From: Owenia fusiformis
Lineage: Eukaryota > Annelida > Polychaeta > Sabellida > Oweniidae
Assembly: GCA_903813345.2 (NCBI GenBank)
Contig: CAIIXF020000004.1
Span: 2,065,525-2,129,524, forward strand
Direction: 5' to 3'
Length of the DNA stretch: 64,000 bases
Notes under the pieces: model-generated
Seen by the model: the letters and a program-made list of their open reading frames with translations, nothing else
Told to the model about the DNA's origin: nothing
Database searches by the model: none
Shown here: one piece after another, positions 1 through 12,665 of the stretch
Numbering within the stretch: position 1 is the stretch's first letter
Layout: the number at the start of each line of letters is the position of its first letter
Position numbers and translations under genes: made by a program

Positions 1-745
1 CAACATTACTGAAAGCAGACGCAGACAAGTAGTAAAAAATTGCAGGGGGGGGGGTAAAAATGACACCCCCCTTCCCTTGCGACTTAGTGTTATAAAGAAG
101 GTTGCAAACGTTAGAATTAAAATGATTGACTAAAGGAGCTAAATTGTCAATAGACAGTGTGATATTCACCTATCAAATTTCAGCAAAATCGCTCTTCTAC
201 ATTTCCAGTTATATTATTAAGCAACAACATAAAATAACACACATACAAATGGCTGTCATTTTTCAAAATGGCCACTCACTATTGATTTAATAGCCAAATT
301 GTCATAAGAGAGTGTAAACTGCTTCTCATTATTCACATATAATATTTCAATCAGTTATAGGAAAAACTTAAAATAACACACATAAAATATGTGGTCATTT
401 CTCACTGGTCAAATCGGCATAAAAAAGTGTAATATGCTTTCAAGTAGTCAAATGTAAAATGTTTTACAAAATCGCTCCACTACTTTTCGAGTTATAGTAA
501 AAAATGTAAAATAACGCATGCAAAAATGGTCGCCTATTACAGTACTAGCCAAATGGTCATAAGATGGCCACTATGTTTTTTAAATACTTAGATTAAACTT
601 ATTTCATAGCCTATATATTTTACATTTAAAACATATTAATATTGCAGTTTAATATGTTGTACCTAAAATAAAAAAATGCCCGGGCAGACGGACGAACGCA
701 CGGAAGGAGACGTTTTCTATATTCCTTCGAACTTCGTTTGATTGG
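1..745. mobile_element. Right end of a repeat element carrying degenerate ~115-bp tandem units
   Basis: The stretch repeats phrases such as 'ggtcataag' and 'aaaatggccac' at roughly 110-120 base spacing. It ends at about 670-745 in a run of GACGGAC-type units, then 'ttcgaacttcgtttgattgg'. The same ending closes the better preserved element at 1890-3270, so this is probably a second, decayed member whose left end lies outside the window. No coding sequence is seen. Confidence 0.5.
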
Positions 746-981
746 ATAGAAATATCTCGCATATCATTGAAGCATGAGATACACAATAATATAAGAGATC
801 TTAGACACTATATAAACACATGACAGTGTGTTCTATAAATGTGCAATATTTTTGACACAGTTGGGAATGTACATAATTTATACTCATTGTCATATGTCAC
901 TGCATAGCTTAAATAGGTAAATAAATAAACAAATAAAATGATAAAATATTTTCTTATAGTAAACGATTATTTTTATTTTAG

Positions 982-1010
982 AATGCAGATCTTTTGGACA
1001 AATGCCGTGA
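982..1010 (+). pseudogene. Possible terminal exon of an upstream paralogue of the Cys-rich TSR-like gene
   Basis: After an acceptor-like 'ttttattttag', a phase-1 reading gives xCRSFGQMP followed by a stop. The downstream DNA from about 1045 (shared 'caatgtacttg', 'gtgcacatgg', AATAAA) is nearly the same as the DNA after the last exon of the gene ending at 49000, whose last exon is also short, phase 1 and ends soon before that shared sequence. By position this should be the last exon of a duplicated neighbour. The peptide itself matches PDPRPFNGGSDPRK only weakly, and no other exon of that gene lies in the window. It may be a decayed copy. Confidence 0.3.
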
Positions 1011-1889
1011 TATTTCATGAGTTTGATTCCACAAACGAAAAATAAAGTATTTGATTTTTGATTAATTACAATGTACTTGTGCACATGGAAAAATAAAATT
1101 TATAAGATGAAAGCAATTAAAGTTGTTGTATTATTAATGAGATTGAACTATTGAAGACAGATGCTGGATTGTGTTTTCAATTTTAAATGTGAAAATAAAA
1201 AGTAAATAAATAGGCTGTATAACACGTTTAAGTAAATAAGTGAATGATGTTTTTGAATATTTGTAAAATGTAGGTCAAGCGAGTGAGGACAATATCGACA
1301 ACATTTTTAATTTGTGATATGTGTCTGTTAGCCACTACTTCAAATGGCAAATAATATCTACCCCGTTTAATCATACAGGGTGAGCCAAAATAGCTAACCC
1401 AAACAAATATCAATAACTCCATCCTCCAGTCGATGGATTCAAAATTACTTTTGGCACGATTGAACCTTGTTCAATGTTCTTTCATTTTATATATGTTTCA
1501 TTGGTCTTTTTTATGATTACATTTTTATGGCCATTTTAAAAAACATGTCAATGACATCACCTCCAGTGTAAAATCTTAAAAGATGGCAGCTCACTGGAAA
1601 TGAACACTACATCTTTAAATGACCAGTATTGACCATATCAAACCATTATGATTATAGCTACCATATCGGAAAAGAAATGGTCTGGCAAGGAATGTTTCCT
1701 TTAAAGATAAACCAAGAAATGTCCAGGCAATTGCGATTATTATACATTTATTTTTCGGTCTATAACAATACTTTTCTTGTTAATAAGTAAATAACCATAG
1801 TACAATTAACAAAGAATTACATATATTTTCTGTACATCTATATTTATACGATTTTGCATGTTGCCATTGCTAAGTATGCCTTAATTGAA

Positions 1890-3270
1890 ACTAGAAAAAC
1901 AGCAACTCCACGGAGTAGCAAATCCCACCGAACAAAACATGTTTTGGTAAATAGCGGCCATATAACATTTGAGCAAAATCCATCCACTGGTATTTGAATT
2001 ATCAAAAATTGTGTTTTTATGATACATGGTTGCCATTTTGAAATTCAGCTGTCATCTTTAGATTTCCTCTTTAGCAGAGCTCCTATGTCCCAAGGCATCA
2101 GCATATACAATTCAATCCAAATCCGTCAACTGCTACTTGAGTTATCAAGGATTACATGTTTAATGAAAAATTGTGGAATTTTCGATAAATAGCAGCCACC
2201 TTGAAAATTTCTTCTCAAGCAGAGCTCCTTTATCTCTAGGCATCAGTATATACAATTTGAAGTAAATCCGTCCAATGATATTTGAGTTATCAAAGATTAC
2301 CTTTTTGATGAAAAATGGCAGCCATTTTGAAATTCAGCAGACGCCTTTGAAATTTCTTCTGAAGCAGATCTCCTATTTACCTAAACATCAGGATATAAAA
2401 TTGGAACCAAATCCATCCACTGATATTTGAGTTATCAATGATTATGTTCTTTGGGGAAAAATTGCGGCCATTTTGAAAGTCAGTGGCCATCTTAAAAATG
2501 TCTTCTTGAGCAGAACTTCTTTGTCTCTAGGCATCAGCATATAGAATTTGAACCAAATCCATCAACTGGTATTTGAGTTATCAAAGGTTAAATTTTTTTA
2601 TGAAAAATAGCAGCCATTTTGAAATTTAGCTGCCCTCTTGAAAATCCCTTCTCGAACAGAGCTCCTATGTCTCTAGGCATCAGCATGTAAAATTTGAACC
2701 AAATCCATTCAATGGTATTTGAGTTATCAAAGATAACGTTTTTTACGAAAAATGGCCGCCATTTTAAAATGTGGCTGCCATCTTGAAAATGTCTTCATGA
2801 GCAAGGCTCCTTTGTATCCAGGCAACAGCATATAAAATTTGATCCAAATCTATTCAATGGTATTTGACTTATCAAAGATAACCTTTTTTTACGAAAAATG
2901 GCCGGCATTTTGAAATATGGTAGCCATCTTGAAAATGTCTTCTTCAGCAAGGCTCCTTTGTACCCGGGCAACAGCATATAAAATTTGAACCAAATCCATC
3001 CACTAGTATTTGAGTAATCAAAGATTATATTTTTTCCGAAAAATGGCAGCCATTTTTAATTTAGCGGCCATATTGATAATTCCTCCTCGAGCAGAGGTCC
3101 TACACCCATAAGGCATAAGCCTATAAAATTTGAATGAAATCCGTCAACCAGTATTTGAGTTATTGCCCGGACACACAAACGAACGGACGGACGACTGACG
3201 AATGGACGGACGGACAAACGGACGGCTTTTCTATATCCCCCTCGAACTTCGTTCGGTGGGATAATTACGT
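1890..3270. mobile_element. Insertion element with short inverted ends and ~145-bp tandem repeats inside
   Basis: It is absent from copy B of the segmental duplication, so it is an insertion with nearly exact limits. The ends carry the inverted motif ATCCCACCGAAC (about 1922 and 3251). Between them are about nine degenerate units of about 145 bp, each with 'tatttgagttatcaaaga' and 'aaaatggcagccattttg'. The right end has GACGGACGGAC runs. No open frame is seen, so it is a non-autonomous element that carries or grows a satellite. Confidence 0.7.
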
Positions 3271-3812
3271 TACAATGGCATTAAGAAAGTAAAACAGATA
3301 GAAACTAGAAAATGTAAATGTTTGAATCAATCTCATCAAAAAGGATGTGATCATTACCTTTACAATATAAATCTTATTTTCTGAAAAGAACGATTTTAGA
3401 TATGTCCAATGACATCAGAATTAAAACAGGAGATTTCCACTTTTATTATAAACTTTTTCCGCCAGATAACCATATAAAGTGAATAATTAATAATTAACCC
3501 AAAATTTAAAGTCAGAGCGGCTGGACTTATTTAAAAGAGTTATTAATATGCAAAATGTCACCACAGGTATTGGAAGTTTTTGAAGAATTTATTACTACGC
3601 CAAACCTCCAACGCCGTCCACAAAAAGTTGGTGACATAAAAATAGTAGCAAAAAAGCAGAAACTATTGTAAAATTTGGAAATTACTGCCAACTCTTCTAT
3701 ATTCCTTTTAGTTCCTTTAAGTTAAGAATTTCAAAAAAGTTTTATATTATGTTAATTATTTGTCCCTTCCTTGTCCTAGAAACAAAGAACCAATTTCAAG
3801 GAGGACTGACTC

Positions 3813-3943
3813 CCAGCATTCTTTTGTGATTTTCCTTTGACTGGCATTTTGGTAATGGTTCATCACCAAACCAAACATTAAGTCAGGTGTTCATTACCAA
3901 ACTGGTCCATGCCAGTTTAAAGATCACAAAAGAATGTTGGGAG
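3813..3943. repeat. Small palindrome, duplicated at 50805-50942
   Basis: The arms are 'cccagcattcttttgtgat' and its near-complement ending 'aaaagaatgttgggag', with the inner arms also pairing ('actggcat' / 'atgccagt'). It looks like a MITE that was already present before the segmental duplication, because both copies have it. Confidence 0.6.
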
Positions 3944-4037
3944 ACAATTAGTCTAGCTCCAAGACTCTGTGACCCGGTGATACTATGTGTCCCAGTGAAA
4001 CTTTGCCTTGCCCCTGAATCACCTTTACACAATAAAT

Positions 4038-4767
4038 GATATGATCTGTTACAGTTACGAGTGTGTTGGAAAATCTAGTTTGCGAAAAAGTATTTTTGTA
4101 ATTTTTGGAAAACCAGTTTTTTACTGTAATGTATTGGTATGAATTTTAGTTTTACATTTAGCATCATGTAAAAACTCATCTAGTTGATCATAAATTATAT
4201 ATAAAATACAGAAAAATCTCACTGACTTTCTGATGCACAACAAAGATGTCTTGCAAGGATTTGTATTTAGTGCAATGATTTAATCAGTTTCTGTTGTGAT
4301 GTCATCAAAATATGTGTAGATTGGCACGACCAATCATCAGTATTTGTGTATTTCAATTTTACAAGTACTGTACATTATAATTCACTTTATAATCATATGA
4401 AATTAATATTTGAATGTGGTTCTCAAATTAAATTCGTGAAAAAAACATCTCCATACTACTCATTAACACCATTATATCAAATGTGAATAATTATCAAAAT
4501 TTGTTACATAAGAAGTTCTTTTATTTTCATATGTTTATTTATTATGCAACTGTAAATGACAAATGTATGTTTGTCCAAAATGGTTTTAGTCAGAATTACA
4601 TCTTTTGTAAATATATTTTCAACATTACATCAGTGCATCAGATATGGATGTCTGCTTTAAATGTTATGTCAAGGTGCTATTTTTCTTTGAAGAATTAAAG
4701 AAATAGAAGAACTGAGGAGACAATATTTAGAATTCTCATTCTAATTGAACTTGTTCAAAAACTTTAA
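4038..4767. other. AT-rich non-coding stretch
   Basis: No gene, RNA gene or clear repeat is seen. The open frame at 4483-4698 has the composition of random AT-rich DNA and no recognisable domain. Confidence 0.5.
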
Positions 4768-5600
4768 AGGCCCCATCTAAAGTTTAAACCACTTTGGCTT
4801 ATATTGTAGTCTTACCCAATGTTATCAAAGTGTGATATGTGAAACTTTTTTTTTAAATTTCAAAATGTGGTTTTTGATAGACTTTTTGTTCCAAAATTTG
4901 TGAATTTATTTAAAACCAACTTTTAGAGGTCACTCATATTTTCTAATTAGCCACAATTCATACCAATGCATAGCATTCATCCTCCCATGCTTTTTGCCGA
5001 AAAAATTAAGAAAATCGGTTCATAAATAAGCGAGAAATGAACTTATCAGTGCATGAAAATGGTTCTGAGAAAAATGCATTTCAAAATTTTAGTTCTCATA
5101 GAAACCAATGGTACAATGATATCTAAAACATAATTTATTCTTACTTTTAATCTGGTTAGACAATCAACATTGGTTTTTTGTGAAAGTCTAACATATTTAG
5201 AAAAGATTGACATTGAAAAAAAAATTTCAATTTTTTTCAAAAAGTTTTTGGTACCTTAGTGACATCACTAATGTTTCAAAATATTTTTGATATGCTAAAA
5301 CATTGAAGTGGCCCATTAAATATGGCATTTTATTATTGAAATAGTGTGTCCTTTGTTCAATCTTTGCATTGGTGTTAAAAAGATATCTTTTTTTGAAATG
5401 CATTAAGAAATATTTGATGATTAAGAAATTTCAACTTTTTTTGAAAAATGGCGGGAAATTTGAATATTTGAGAAATGAAATGCTCACAACTTTTTTGTAA
5501 AAAAAATTTTTTTGTTCAAAAATCTCTAAAATTACTTTTTAAGTCCTGACAAATAGTAAATGAATGATAAAAAAATATTTTCAAACTTTAGACGGGGACT
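4768..5600. mobile_element. Non-autonomous DNA element flanked by TTAA
   Basis: The left end AGGCCCCATCTAAAGTTT (after TTAA at 4764-4767) is matched in inverse by the right end AAACTTTAGACGGGGACT (before TTAA at 5601-5604). About 18-20 bp of inverted ends plus a TTAA duplication fit the piggyBac or Kolobok type. The interior is AT-rich and non-coding. Confidence 0.6.
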
Positions 5601-5844
5601 TTAAGACATTTACCAGTATTGAGTATTAGAGGTGAAGTTTTCAAGCCTGTATCTCTGGTGCTTTTCTACTCCTTATTGTTTTGAGAAGACATGACCGTTT
5701 AGATGTTTTGAGATTATTTGTTTGATTCATGTATGATGTGCTGAAGTAATGTCTATCTGTAACAAAAACTGAAGTTTCATATCAAGAATTTTCCTTTTTA
5801 ACTGCTTTTTTAACTGTTTCCAGTTTTATGATTTTTCTATGCTC

Positions 5845-6750
5845 TACTCCTCAAAAAAAGTTAAGGACCAGTGGTTTTCCTCATAGGTTTACATGTTAAC
5901 CCCCATATTTGTTTGAACGACTATTTTCTAAGCGGCGAACAAAAGAAATCCCAATAAAGTAAATAAATCTGTATCTTGATTCTATTCCCCATAAAGTCCG
6001 CAACGTTTCAATGTTTATCTCCATTACATTGGGTCAAAATTGATGAATTTCATGAAATTTAACAAAAATGGCAGATCCCATGTTAAACAAATGGGGAATG
6101 GTGGCTTAGGGGCAACTCTGATTTTGGAATATCTATTCAGTAAAACATTTATTAAAACATATGTAAAAATACTTTCTAAGTAGAAAATTGAATGATTTTA
6201 CATTTTACATGCTAAATGTCTCGCTTATGTTGTTAGAATTAGCGATACGGAGCGTTAAAGTAATTGTGGCCACCTCACTGAACCACCTGTGTTATTTCAA
6301 TAAGAGGATCATTAAAAAATTATTTAATTTGAAACCATTAACTTTTGTAAAGCCTAGACAATTAAATCATATTTTTGTCGAGGGGACAATTTAGCAAATT
6401 TAATTATCTCTAACAATTTCAATTTTGAGAGCAATCCGATGGATGGATCATTCCTCATATGACTTATGGCAACCCAACCATTCCCCATTTGTTTAACATG
6501 GGATATGCCATTTTTGTTACATTTCATGAAATTCATAAATTTTGACATCAAATTTTTACCCAATGTAATGGAGATATAACATTGAAATTTTGCGGACTTT
6601 ATAGGGAATAGAATCAAGATACAGATTTATTTTCTTCATTTGGGATTTCTTTTGTTCCACGCTTAGAAAATAGTCGTTCAAACAAATATGGGGGTTAACA
6701 TGTAAACCTATGAGGAAAACCACTGGTCCTTAACTTTTTTTGAGGAGTAT
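5845..6750. mobile_element. Foldback element, ~900 bp
   Basis: The ends 'tactcctcaaaaaaagtta' and 'taactttttttgaggagta' are inverted copies. Complementarity continues inward for about 270 bases on each arm, through 'ccagtggttttcctcatag' and 'gcagatcccatgttaaac'. The short open frames inside are part of the arms. The termini resemble Tc1/mariner-type ends, but no transposase is left. Confidence 0.75.
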
Positions 6751-8860
6751 ATTTTACTCACTTTTCTTGTACTCTTCTTATTTTGAAAGCTCTTTTTGAA
6801 ACTTCAGTTTAACTTTTGTTTGTAAGTATTATTTTAAAAGCGTAACGTCGAGGTTCCGACATTTTGTTACCGAAATTGATCCTAGTTTAATGAGTACAGT
6901 ACCAGTGAAAATAAAGTTAAAAATTAATGCATGCTGAAAAAGAAAAATTTGTCGCATTTGCAAACTAAAGATGATATTCTCGGCGTTCAACATGATAATA
7001 TTGTCAATGTGTTAGATTGACGAACCTGTCCTGTCCGGCAAGTTTGCAAGGATGCATGGTTTAGACAAGTATGGTATGGACGATAAACAACAGATCAAAT
7101 GAAACGTAAATAACAAAGATATGTTGTAAGCTACAGTTAGGTGATGAATGCAACACTGAGAATTTATCAGCTTTGTTTGACTTTCTACCAAACCAAATAG
7201 ACATTTGTAAGACGTTTTATAGATCTAACAATAAGACTCTTTTGATCGTATCTACAAGAATGATATAAGATCAAAAAAAAATTCTCATGAAAATGAAACA
7301 TACATCACCAAAGACATGTTGAAAACGACACTGGTGAATGCGATTTTGAGTACATATAAAATTATACTTGAACGGAAAGATTCGTTTGACGTTCTCCTTA
7401 ACAATGTAGACATGTATGAGATGTTATATTTATGATAATAAGAGCATTTCGATCACAGTTCACAAAATGTAACATACGTTACGCTAGATTTTTTGTTTAA
7501 TTCGGAGGGAAATGTATATTTTTGTAGGATGCAAGTCCATTTTCTTGTTTTGTTATGATATGTGTCCATGACTAAAATACAAAAAGATACGTTGCTAGAC
7601 TGGAAAGTAATTCTTATGTATCATGACGACAATAAAATAAGAACAATTTTGATAAAGTCGGTATTAAGAATAAATGTTCATATTTTTGAAGAAAAATGTC
7701 TTCATTATTTTCCAGACGGTTAAAGTTTGTTCATTATGTGTCTAAAATGTTAAATCAAGGGAAAGTTGATCGTTGAACTTTTATTTCTAAAACCGTGTAT
7801 ATATGTTCCACTGTCTTGAAACATTCGTTACATTTGACATGCCTCCAAAAATTTAAATAATTAAAAAAACTAACTTAATATTTCAGAAAGTGTAAAAAAA
7901 GTAAAATAGTCATATTTAGCGACATTTTTATGACACATTTATCAATTAAAGTCACTGTATTTCTAAATTTCCAGGGAATGTATATAGCCAGCTTTGCAGA
8001 AACACTTTTCTTTCTTAAGTTTTGTTGCTTGTGCACTTTAATTTCTTTTTTTGCTGAAGTTATATTAAATACATTACCAAAAGCTATCGTTTGGTAAAAC
8101 AGAGTTACATTTTCTTAATCATTTGCAAGTCGGGGTTTCTTCCACACATCAACGTGTCATTCGCAAAAGAGAGAAATTGAATGATAACCTGTTAGTAACG
8201 GATGTTTTTTTACCAAAAAATTAAACAAAGAAGGATGAAATTCAATTTACCATAACTTTTTTAAATTAAAAGTTAACTTGAAACAATTTTGAGATTGCAT
8301 TCTACATTCATATGGTTACATTATCAACCCGAACTTAAGCTCTTTGAAGGAAGTTTATTTTTATCAAATTCCAAAGGCTAATTGCACGGTTTTATTGAGC
8401 CTGGGCGTGTTATCCATAGCCATAGTTTTACATAATTAGCCAATATAGTCTTGTATTTCTCATAGTCTTATATTGCATCTTCTCTCATAAATGCATCTGG
8501 CCAGGGGTCATTACTTAAAAGCTTTCATCAAGTTAAAAGATCGAAGGAGAGGGGTCGTATCATAAAGAAATACACTTTGTTTAACCACCATTGTTGATTT
8601 TTTGGACAACATCCCTTACTTAGGCATCATACCATTCATCGTGTAACGAAATTGCCCCCATAATTCACTTTCTAATGGTACATTTAATTACGCAATACAA
8701 GTCAAATAACCAATGTAAACTGTGAATATAAAGGACCATTCAGGGTGTGTCACGTTCGTAATTTTGGCGTATTTTGAGAGTATTTTCGTCCGCTGCATAT
8801 CTCTATAATGCCGACGGTGTTCCATGGAATTGAGAGTTAGTGTGCATTTAGAGATGCCAT
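6751..8860. other. AT-rich non-coding stretch
   Basis: No supported gene or RNA is seen. A short piece at 6843-6895 ('gaggttccgacattttgtta') is a fragment of the palindrome found at 14300-14765. The rest shows no structure I can support. Confidence 0.5.
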
Positions 8861-9600
8861 TGACGTCACAATCGAATACTGAGTATAAATACGGGAGCAG
8901 AACCAGAGCTCCTCAGATTGTGTAGGATCTCAAAAGAACGCACAGATTGTTGTGAAATCTCAAACAAGTGGTATCTCAGAGCATTTCAGATTAAAGCCAA
9001 ATCCCAAACAGGTAACGTCTCAGAATGAGATGGTAATAAAATCTCAGAATGAGATTATGTGGGATCTCAAAGAAAACACATCTCAGGATGAGATAGAAGA
9101 GATAAGATTGAAATGAAACTCAAGCAGGTAACATCTCAGATGAGATTGCTAGATGGCAATACGAGATATCTTATGAGTAATTAAAGTTCCCTTTTGATGG
9201 GGCTTGGTTGATTCCTTTCGGATGTGAATGATTGAATAAGAGTGTCGGTTGTGGTGTGAATACTGAATCACAAAAGGATATAATGAACTAATGAGAGTTC
9301 TGTTGGTATTTTGCAACGTGGAAGTTGTGTGATTGATTGGTGCCAATGATAAAGCCAGTGAGAGCTTATTGGCGGTATATATTATTGCAAAATACACGGT
9401 GGTCTATGAGAGACAAAGTCATAGTGAGTTTATGACGTTTTATGAATCTGTTTGTGAATGTACCCTAGGAATTGGGTCAGGTATTTAAAATCGCACACAC
9501 CATATTTTACGATGTAATCGGCGGTATAGATTACGTCAGAGTTTCACATTCTGGGAAGCGAGACAGGCTTCAATAAAAAAGACCTGCCAAATTGAGATAA
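8861..9600 (+). promoter_or_regulatory. Promoter-like region: CRE, TATA box and palindrome cluster; possible solo LTR
   Basis: TGACGTCA (8861-8868) is followed 16 bases later by TATAAATA (8885-8892). Downstream, 8905-9150 has many copies of ATCTCAGAATGAGAT-like palindromes and GATCTCAAA words. AATAAA occurs at about 9573. A TATA box, a leader and a poly(A) signal within 700 bp and no open frame fit a solo LTR, but I found no clear terminal repeat or target duplication. It could also be the promoter of an unrecognised non-coding transcript. Confidence 0.35.
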
Positions 9601-10605
9601 GAGCAGTCAGAAGGCTGAATATCCTAATTGGTAGGGGAACAAGGTTACTAGTGAGGATATGTTAGTATAAAAGACAATTGCCTAGCTAAGTAATCCCATC
9701 GTGATTTGAGGATCCCGATTGGGGAGATACCAAACAGGAACTGAAGAGTGACTTTCCCTAATTGAGAAATTCACAGATACATTGATTATTTAAAGAACTC
9801 CCCAATGGGATGATCCCAAATGTGATTATCCCCTTGGGCTTTTCGTAAAAGAGAACAAACATGAGATGATATCACGTTTGGATATGTGATTACCCCATTG
9901 TGATATATTTTAGTTTCCTTATTATCTTTAGTTGTGAACCTAGTTCACTGGTGGCAGTTACACTACCAAAAAGGGGGTTATAAATCGGAATTGGAACATT
10001 ACAACTAGGACTCACACAAGGGTTTTTACCTGGAGTCCACCCATGCCTATAAACTAAAAACTGACAGCAAACCGACTCCACGAGCACACTACCATAGCAT
10101 CAAAAACGGAGCCCGGTTGCGCTGCAATCGTAACAACATTTTCATATCATTAATTAATTAATTTAAAATTGCTAATGTAATGACACCTAGATTATCAGAA
10201 GGTTATGAGTTTAGATTTATACTGATTTTTAGTCTTATAATGGATTTATTTGTATAACACATTGAATCATGGTTAAATAGCTGAGCATTATCAAAGCAAT
10301 GGCAATGTATCATGGGAACTATACCTCCTTTGACACAAACACTCACCAACATTTTTAGTCAGTACAAAGTTTGAGGTATTTTTTAAGGTTCATTTTATTT
10401 TCATCTCAGAACAATAAATGTCCAGATTTTCATGCTTTTCCATGCTAAATAGGCTTAAGATGAAATTTTTGGAACTTGTTATTGGTATCAATAACAAATT
10501 CCTAACCCTGAAATAAGTGTAACCATCAGACTGTTGTCTGAACACGCTTTCGTTTTATGATCTCTCTTCCTATTATATAAATGCATTGTCATCTCGGCTT
10601 ACTTA
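9601..10605. other. Non-coding stretch, possible retroelement debris
   Basis: No gene is recognised. The more GC-balanced patch at 9935-10130 looks like retroelement sequence but has no identifiable domain. Confidence 0.35.
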
Positions 10606-10608
10606 TTA

Positions 10609-10748
10609 TGCCTGGGTCACATTTGCCCCAATCCATCGGCCGGCACCCGCCCGATTGAGTGTTTTGTTCAATATTGTATTCAATTTTGAACAAAATACTC
10701 AATCGGCTGGGCGCCGTAGAGAAAATTGGAGTAAATGTGACCAAGGCA
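10609..10748. mobile_element. Palindromic MITE (copy at 42352-42484)
   Basis: The arms are 'tgggtcacatttgcccc' and 'gtaaatgtgaccaaggca'. The inner arms hold 'cggccggcacccgcccgatt' and its partner, around 'gttttgttcaat'/'attttgaacaaaat'. A second copy with the same layout lies at 42352-42484. Confidence 0.75.
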
Positions 10749-11374
10749 TTACTGACAAAGAATTAAAAAATTAGTGCAAAGTTATTGGTACTAGTGGCAT
10801 CTTGGTCTCAAAAGTGTCTCACATGTGTAAAACTGAACATAAAGTAGTAAATTAATGTAGTCTAGTAATAGATGTAGTAAGAAAATATAAAAACATTATG
10901 TAAACAATTAATGGAATAAAAATAGTAAAATGATAATGATTTAATAGTACTGTTATCTAATTTTGGTTCTTTGAACATTAGAGGCACTTGAAAGGATTTA
11001 TATAATATGCATGTAGCTTTATTAATCCCACATCAAAGTGGTCATTTAAGAAATTTCAATTCATCATCTCAGTATATATAGAACAGCCTAGGAATCTACT
11101 TTAGAATTATATCATGATTTAATGATTTTCCCTTATTGAATTTGAAAAGACAAAAAGTTAATGAATGTTTATAGCTTATTCAATAATACTGCAATAATGT
11201 GATTTATGAATTACTAAAATCAAACAACAATGGCAATGGGGAGAAATGTGAATTGAAGGTGTGGATGTGGATGGGAGGTGACATTATAGTTTTGTATCAT
11301 GCCCAATATTCATTGCGATTCATTTGTAAAATGTTTGTTGATGTTTTTCTCCACGCGCTACTGGATATCAAGCC

Positions 11375-11712
11375 ATCAGGGGCGGATCTGGGTACCAACA
11401 AGGGGGGGGGGGCAAACTTCTGGTCTGAGAATAAAACTTCCGCGCTTGAGCGGAAAAAAATTTTGGGCCCCAAAAAACCAAAAGTGGGCCCAAATTTTGA
11501 AATTTTGAGGCCCATTTTCTTCAAAATTTGGCCTAAAATTAAAAAACAAGGCCTTAGAAGGCCAATTTATGACCAAAAAGGCCTACTTTTTGGGGCCTTA
11601 AAGCCTTTTTTGGCTCACAATTTTTTTTGGGTACAATTTTTTTTTCTGGGCCCACCCAAGGGGGGGGGGCCCGGGCCCCTGGGCCCCCCCCCCCCCAGAT
11701 CCGCCAGTGAGC
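11375..11712. mobile_element. MITE with GGCGGATCTGG ends, poly(G) and GGCCCAAAA-rich interior
   Basis: 'ggggcggatctgg' on the left and 'ccagatccgcc' on the right are inverted. The interior is G-tract and 'gggcccaaaa' low-complexity DNA that gives open frames on both strands. Those frames are composition artefacts. The same GGCCCAAAAA texture is found at 17783-18490. Confidence 0.6.
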
Positions 11713-11899
11713 CATTATAATATTTCAAACGTATCTGCACAATATAATGCATCAGTTGTAAACAATTACTGCTGTTGATGTTGCATTGTAAAGAAAAATT
11801 TAACACTTCGTCAATTTAATGGTCGTCTTTTGAATGGTAACAATATAATTTGAAAAAAAAATATATACTTTCATCTATATTGTTTTAGAAAACACATCA

Positions 11900-12290
11900 A
11901 ACACTTGTTTTGTTCTTGGTATCATGTTTCCAGAGTGAAATGAAACATCTTTCCGAACCTCATTGGAACAAAACGACATGTTTAGGTCTCTCAATATTGT
12001 AATTGTACAAAGGGAATTTTGTTTGATTTTAAAAAAAGTATCTTGTTAATGAAATAAAAGCTTTATCTTGATTTTTATCTTTTTAGGGGGATTTTGTTTT
12101 AATTTTTTGAATACTTTTTTAAAATCAACCAAAAATTCCTTTGTATAACTATAATATTGAGAGGTCTAAAAACATGTTGTATATGCTATTTTGTTCCAAC
12201 AAGGTTCGGAAAGACATTTTATTTCATTCTCAAGAATTGGTAGAAAGGAGCAAAAACAATTGCACTAAAAAAACAAAAAATGTTAACAAA
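11900..12290. mobile_element. Foldback element upstream of the Cys-rich gene
   Basis: Complementary arms meet near 12080: 'ggtctctcaatattgtaat' against 'tataatattgagaggtc', and 'tctttccgaacctcattgg' against 'ccaacaaggttcggaaaga'. A partial second copy is at 14880-15320 in intron 3 of the same gene. Confidence 0.65.
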
Positions 12291-12616
12291 AACAGTTATA
12301 TAAAATATTTCTACATAATTTTCGCATTAAATTGTTGTCAATCAGTTAACATTACATAAAATACCATGTTTTTTACAGAATGTTTTCAATAATTGGTTTA
12401 AGAGAAAAAAATTGTTGAATTCAGTTCTCCATATCGATACCACTCCTTTATTTACCTCGTTACAATTAAAGTTCATAATATTTCATATACGCAATAAACG
12501 ATAAAAAATTTACTTTTACATGTTTTATGGGCATCATTTATTCAACTGATTTAGAATACAAGCACAACATAACTTGTTACACAGGTTTTTATTGTGCGAG
12601 CAATAGTTCAACTAAA

Positions 12617-12665
12617 ATGAATTTCTTTTTAATCCTTGCTTTGCAGGTTCTCTTTGTTGTATACG
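12617..12665 (+). CDS. Cys-rich TSR-like secreted protein, exon 1 (signal peptide)
   Basis: Codes for MNFFLILALQVLFVVYG, a classic signal peptide with short n-region and long hydrophobic core. A donor follows at once (tacG|gtaaga), leaving phase 1. An in-frame ATG 90 bases upstream (12527) would add 30 residues before the hydrophobic core. I chose 12617 because it gives a normal secretion signal. This is the first of eight exons on the + strand (12617-12665, 13325-13410, 13852-13963, 21701-21943, 22044-22502, 29880-29951, 46829-46894, 48957-49000) that join without a frame break into 376 residues. No TATA box is obvious upstream. Confidence 0.65.

Larger units (their letters stand above)
1045..4037 (+). 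repeat. Segmental duplication, copy A (partner 49030-51047)
   Basis: Long collinear near-identity with 49030-51047. It includes the presumed 3' UTR and poly(A) signal, a 'catacagggtgagccaaaa' block at 1374, the 'gatggcagctcactgg' block at 1582 and the small palindrome at 3813-3943. Copy A is interrupted by a satellite-bearing insertion at 1890-3270; copy B has a different insertion at about 50218-50490. The two insertions happened after the duplication. Confidence 0.85.

Noticed and set aside
11199-11720. 173-codon frame rich in Gly, Pro and Lys
   Set aside because: Produced by poly(G) and GGCCCAAAA low-complexity DNA of a MITE; frames are open on both strands.
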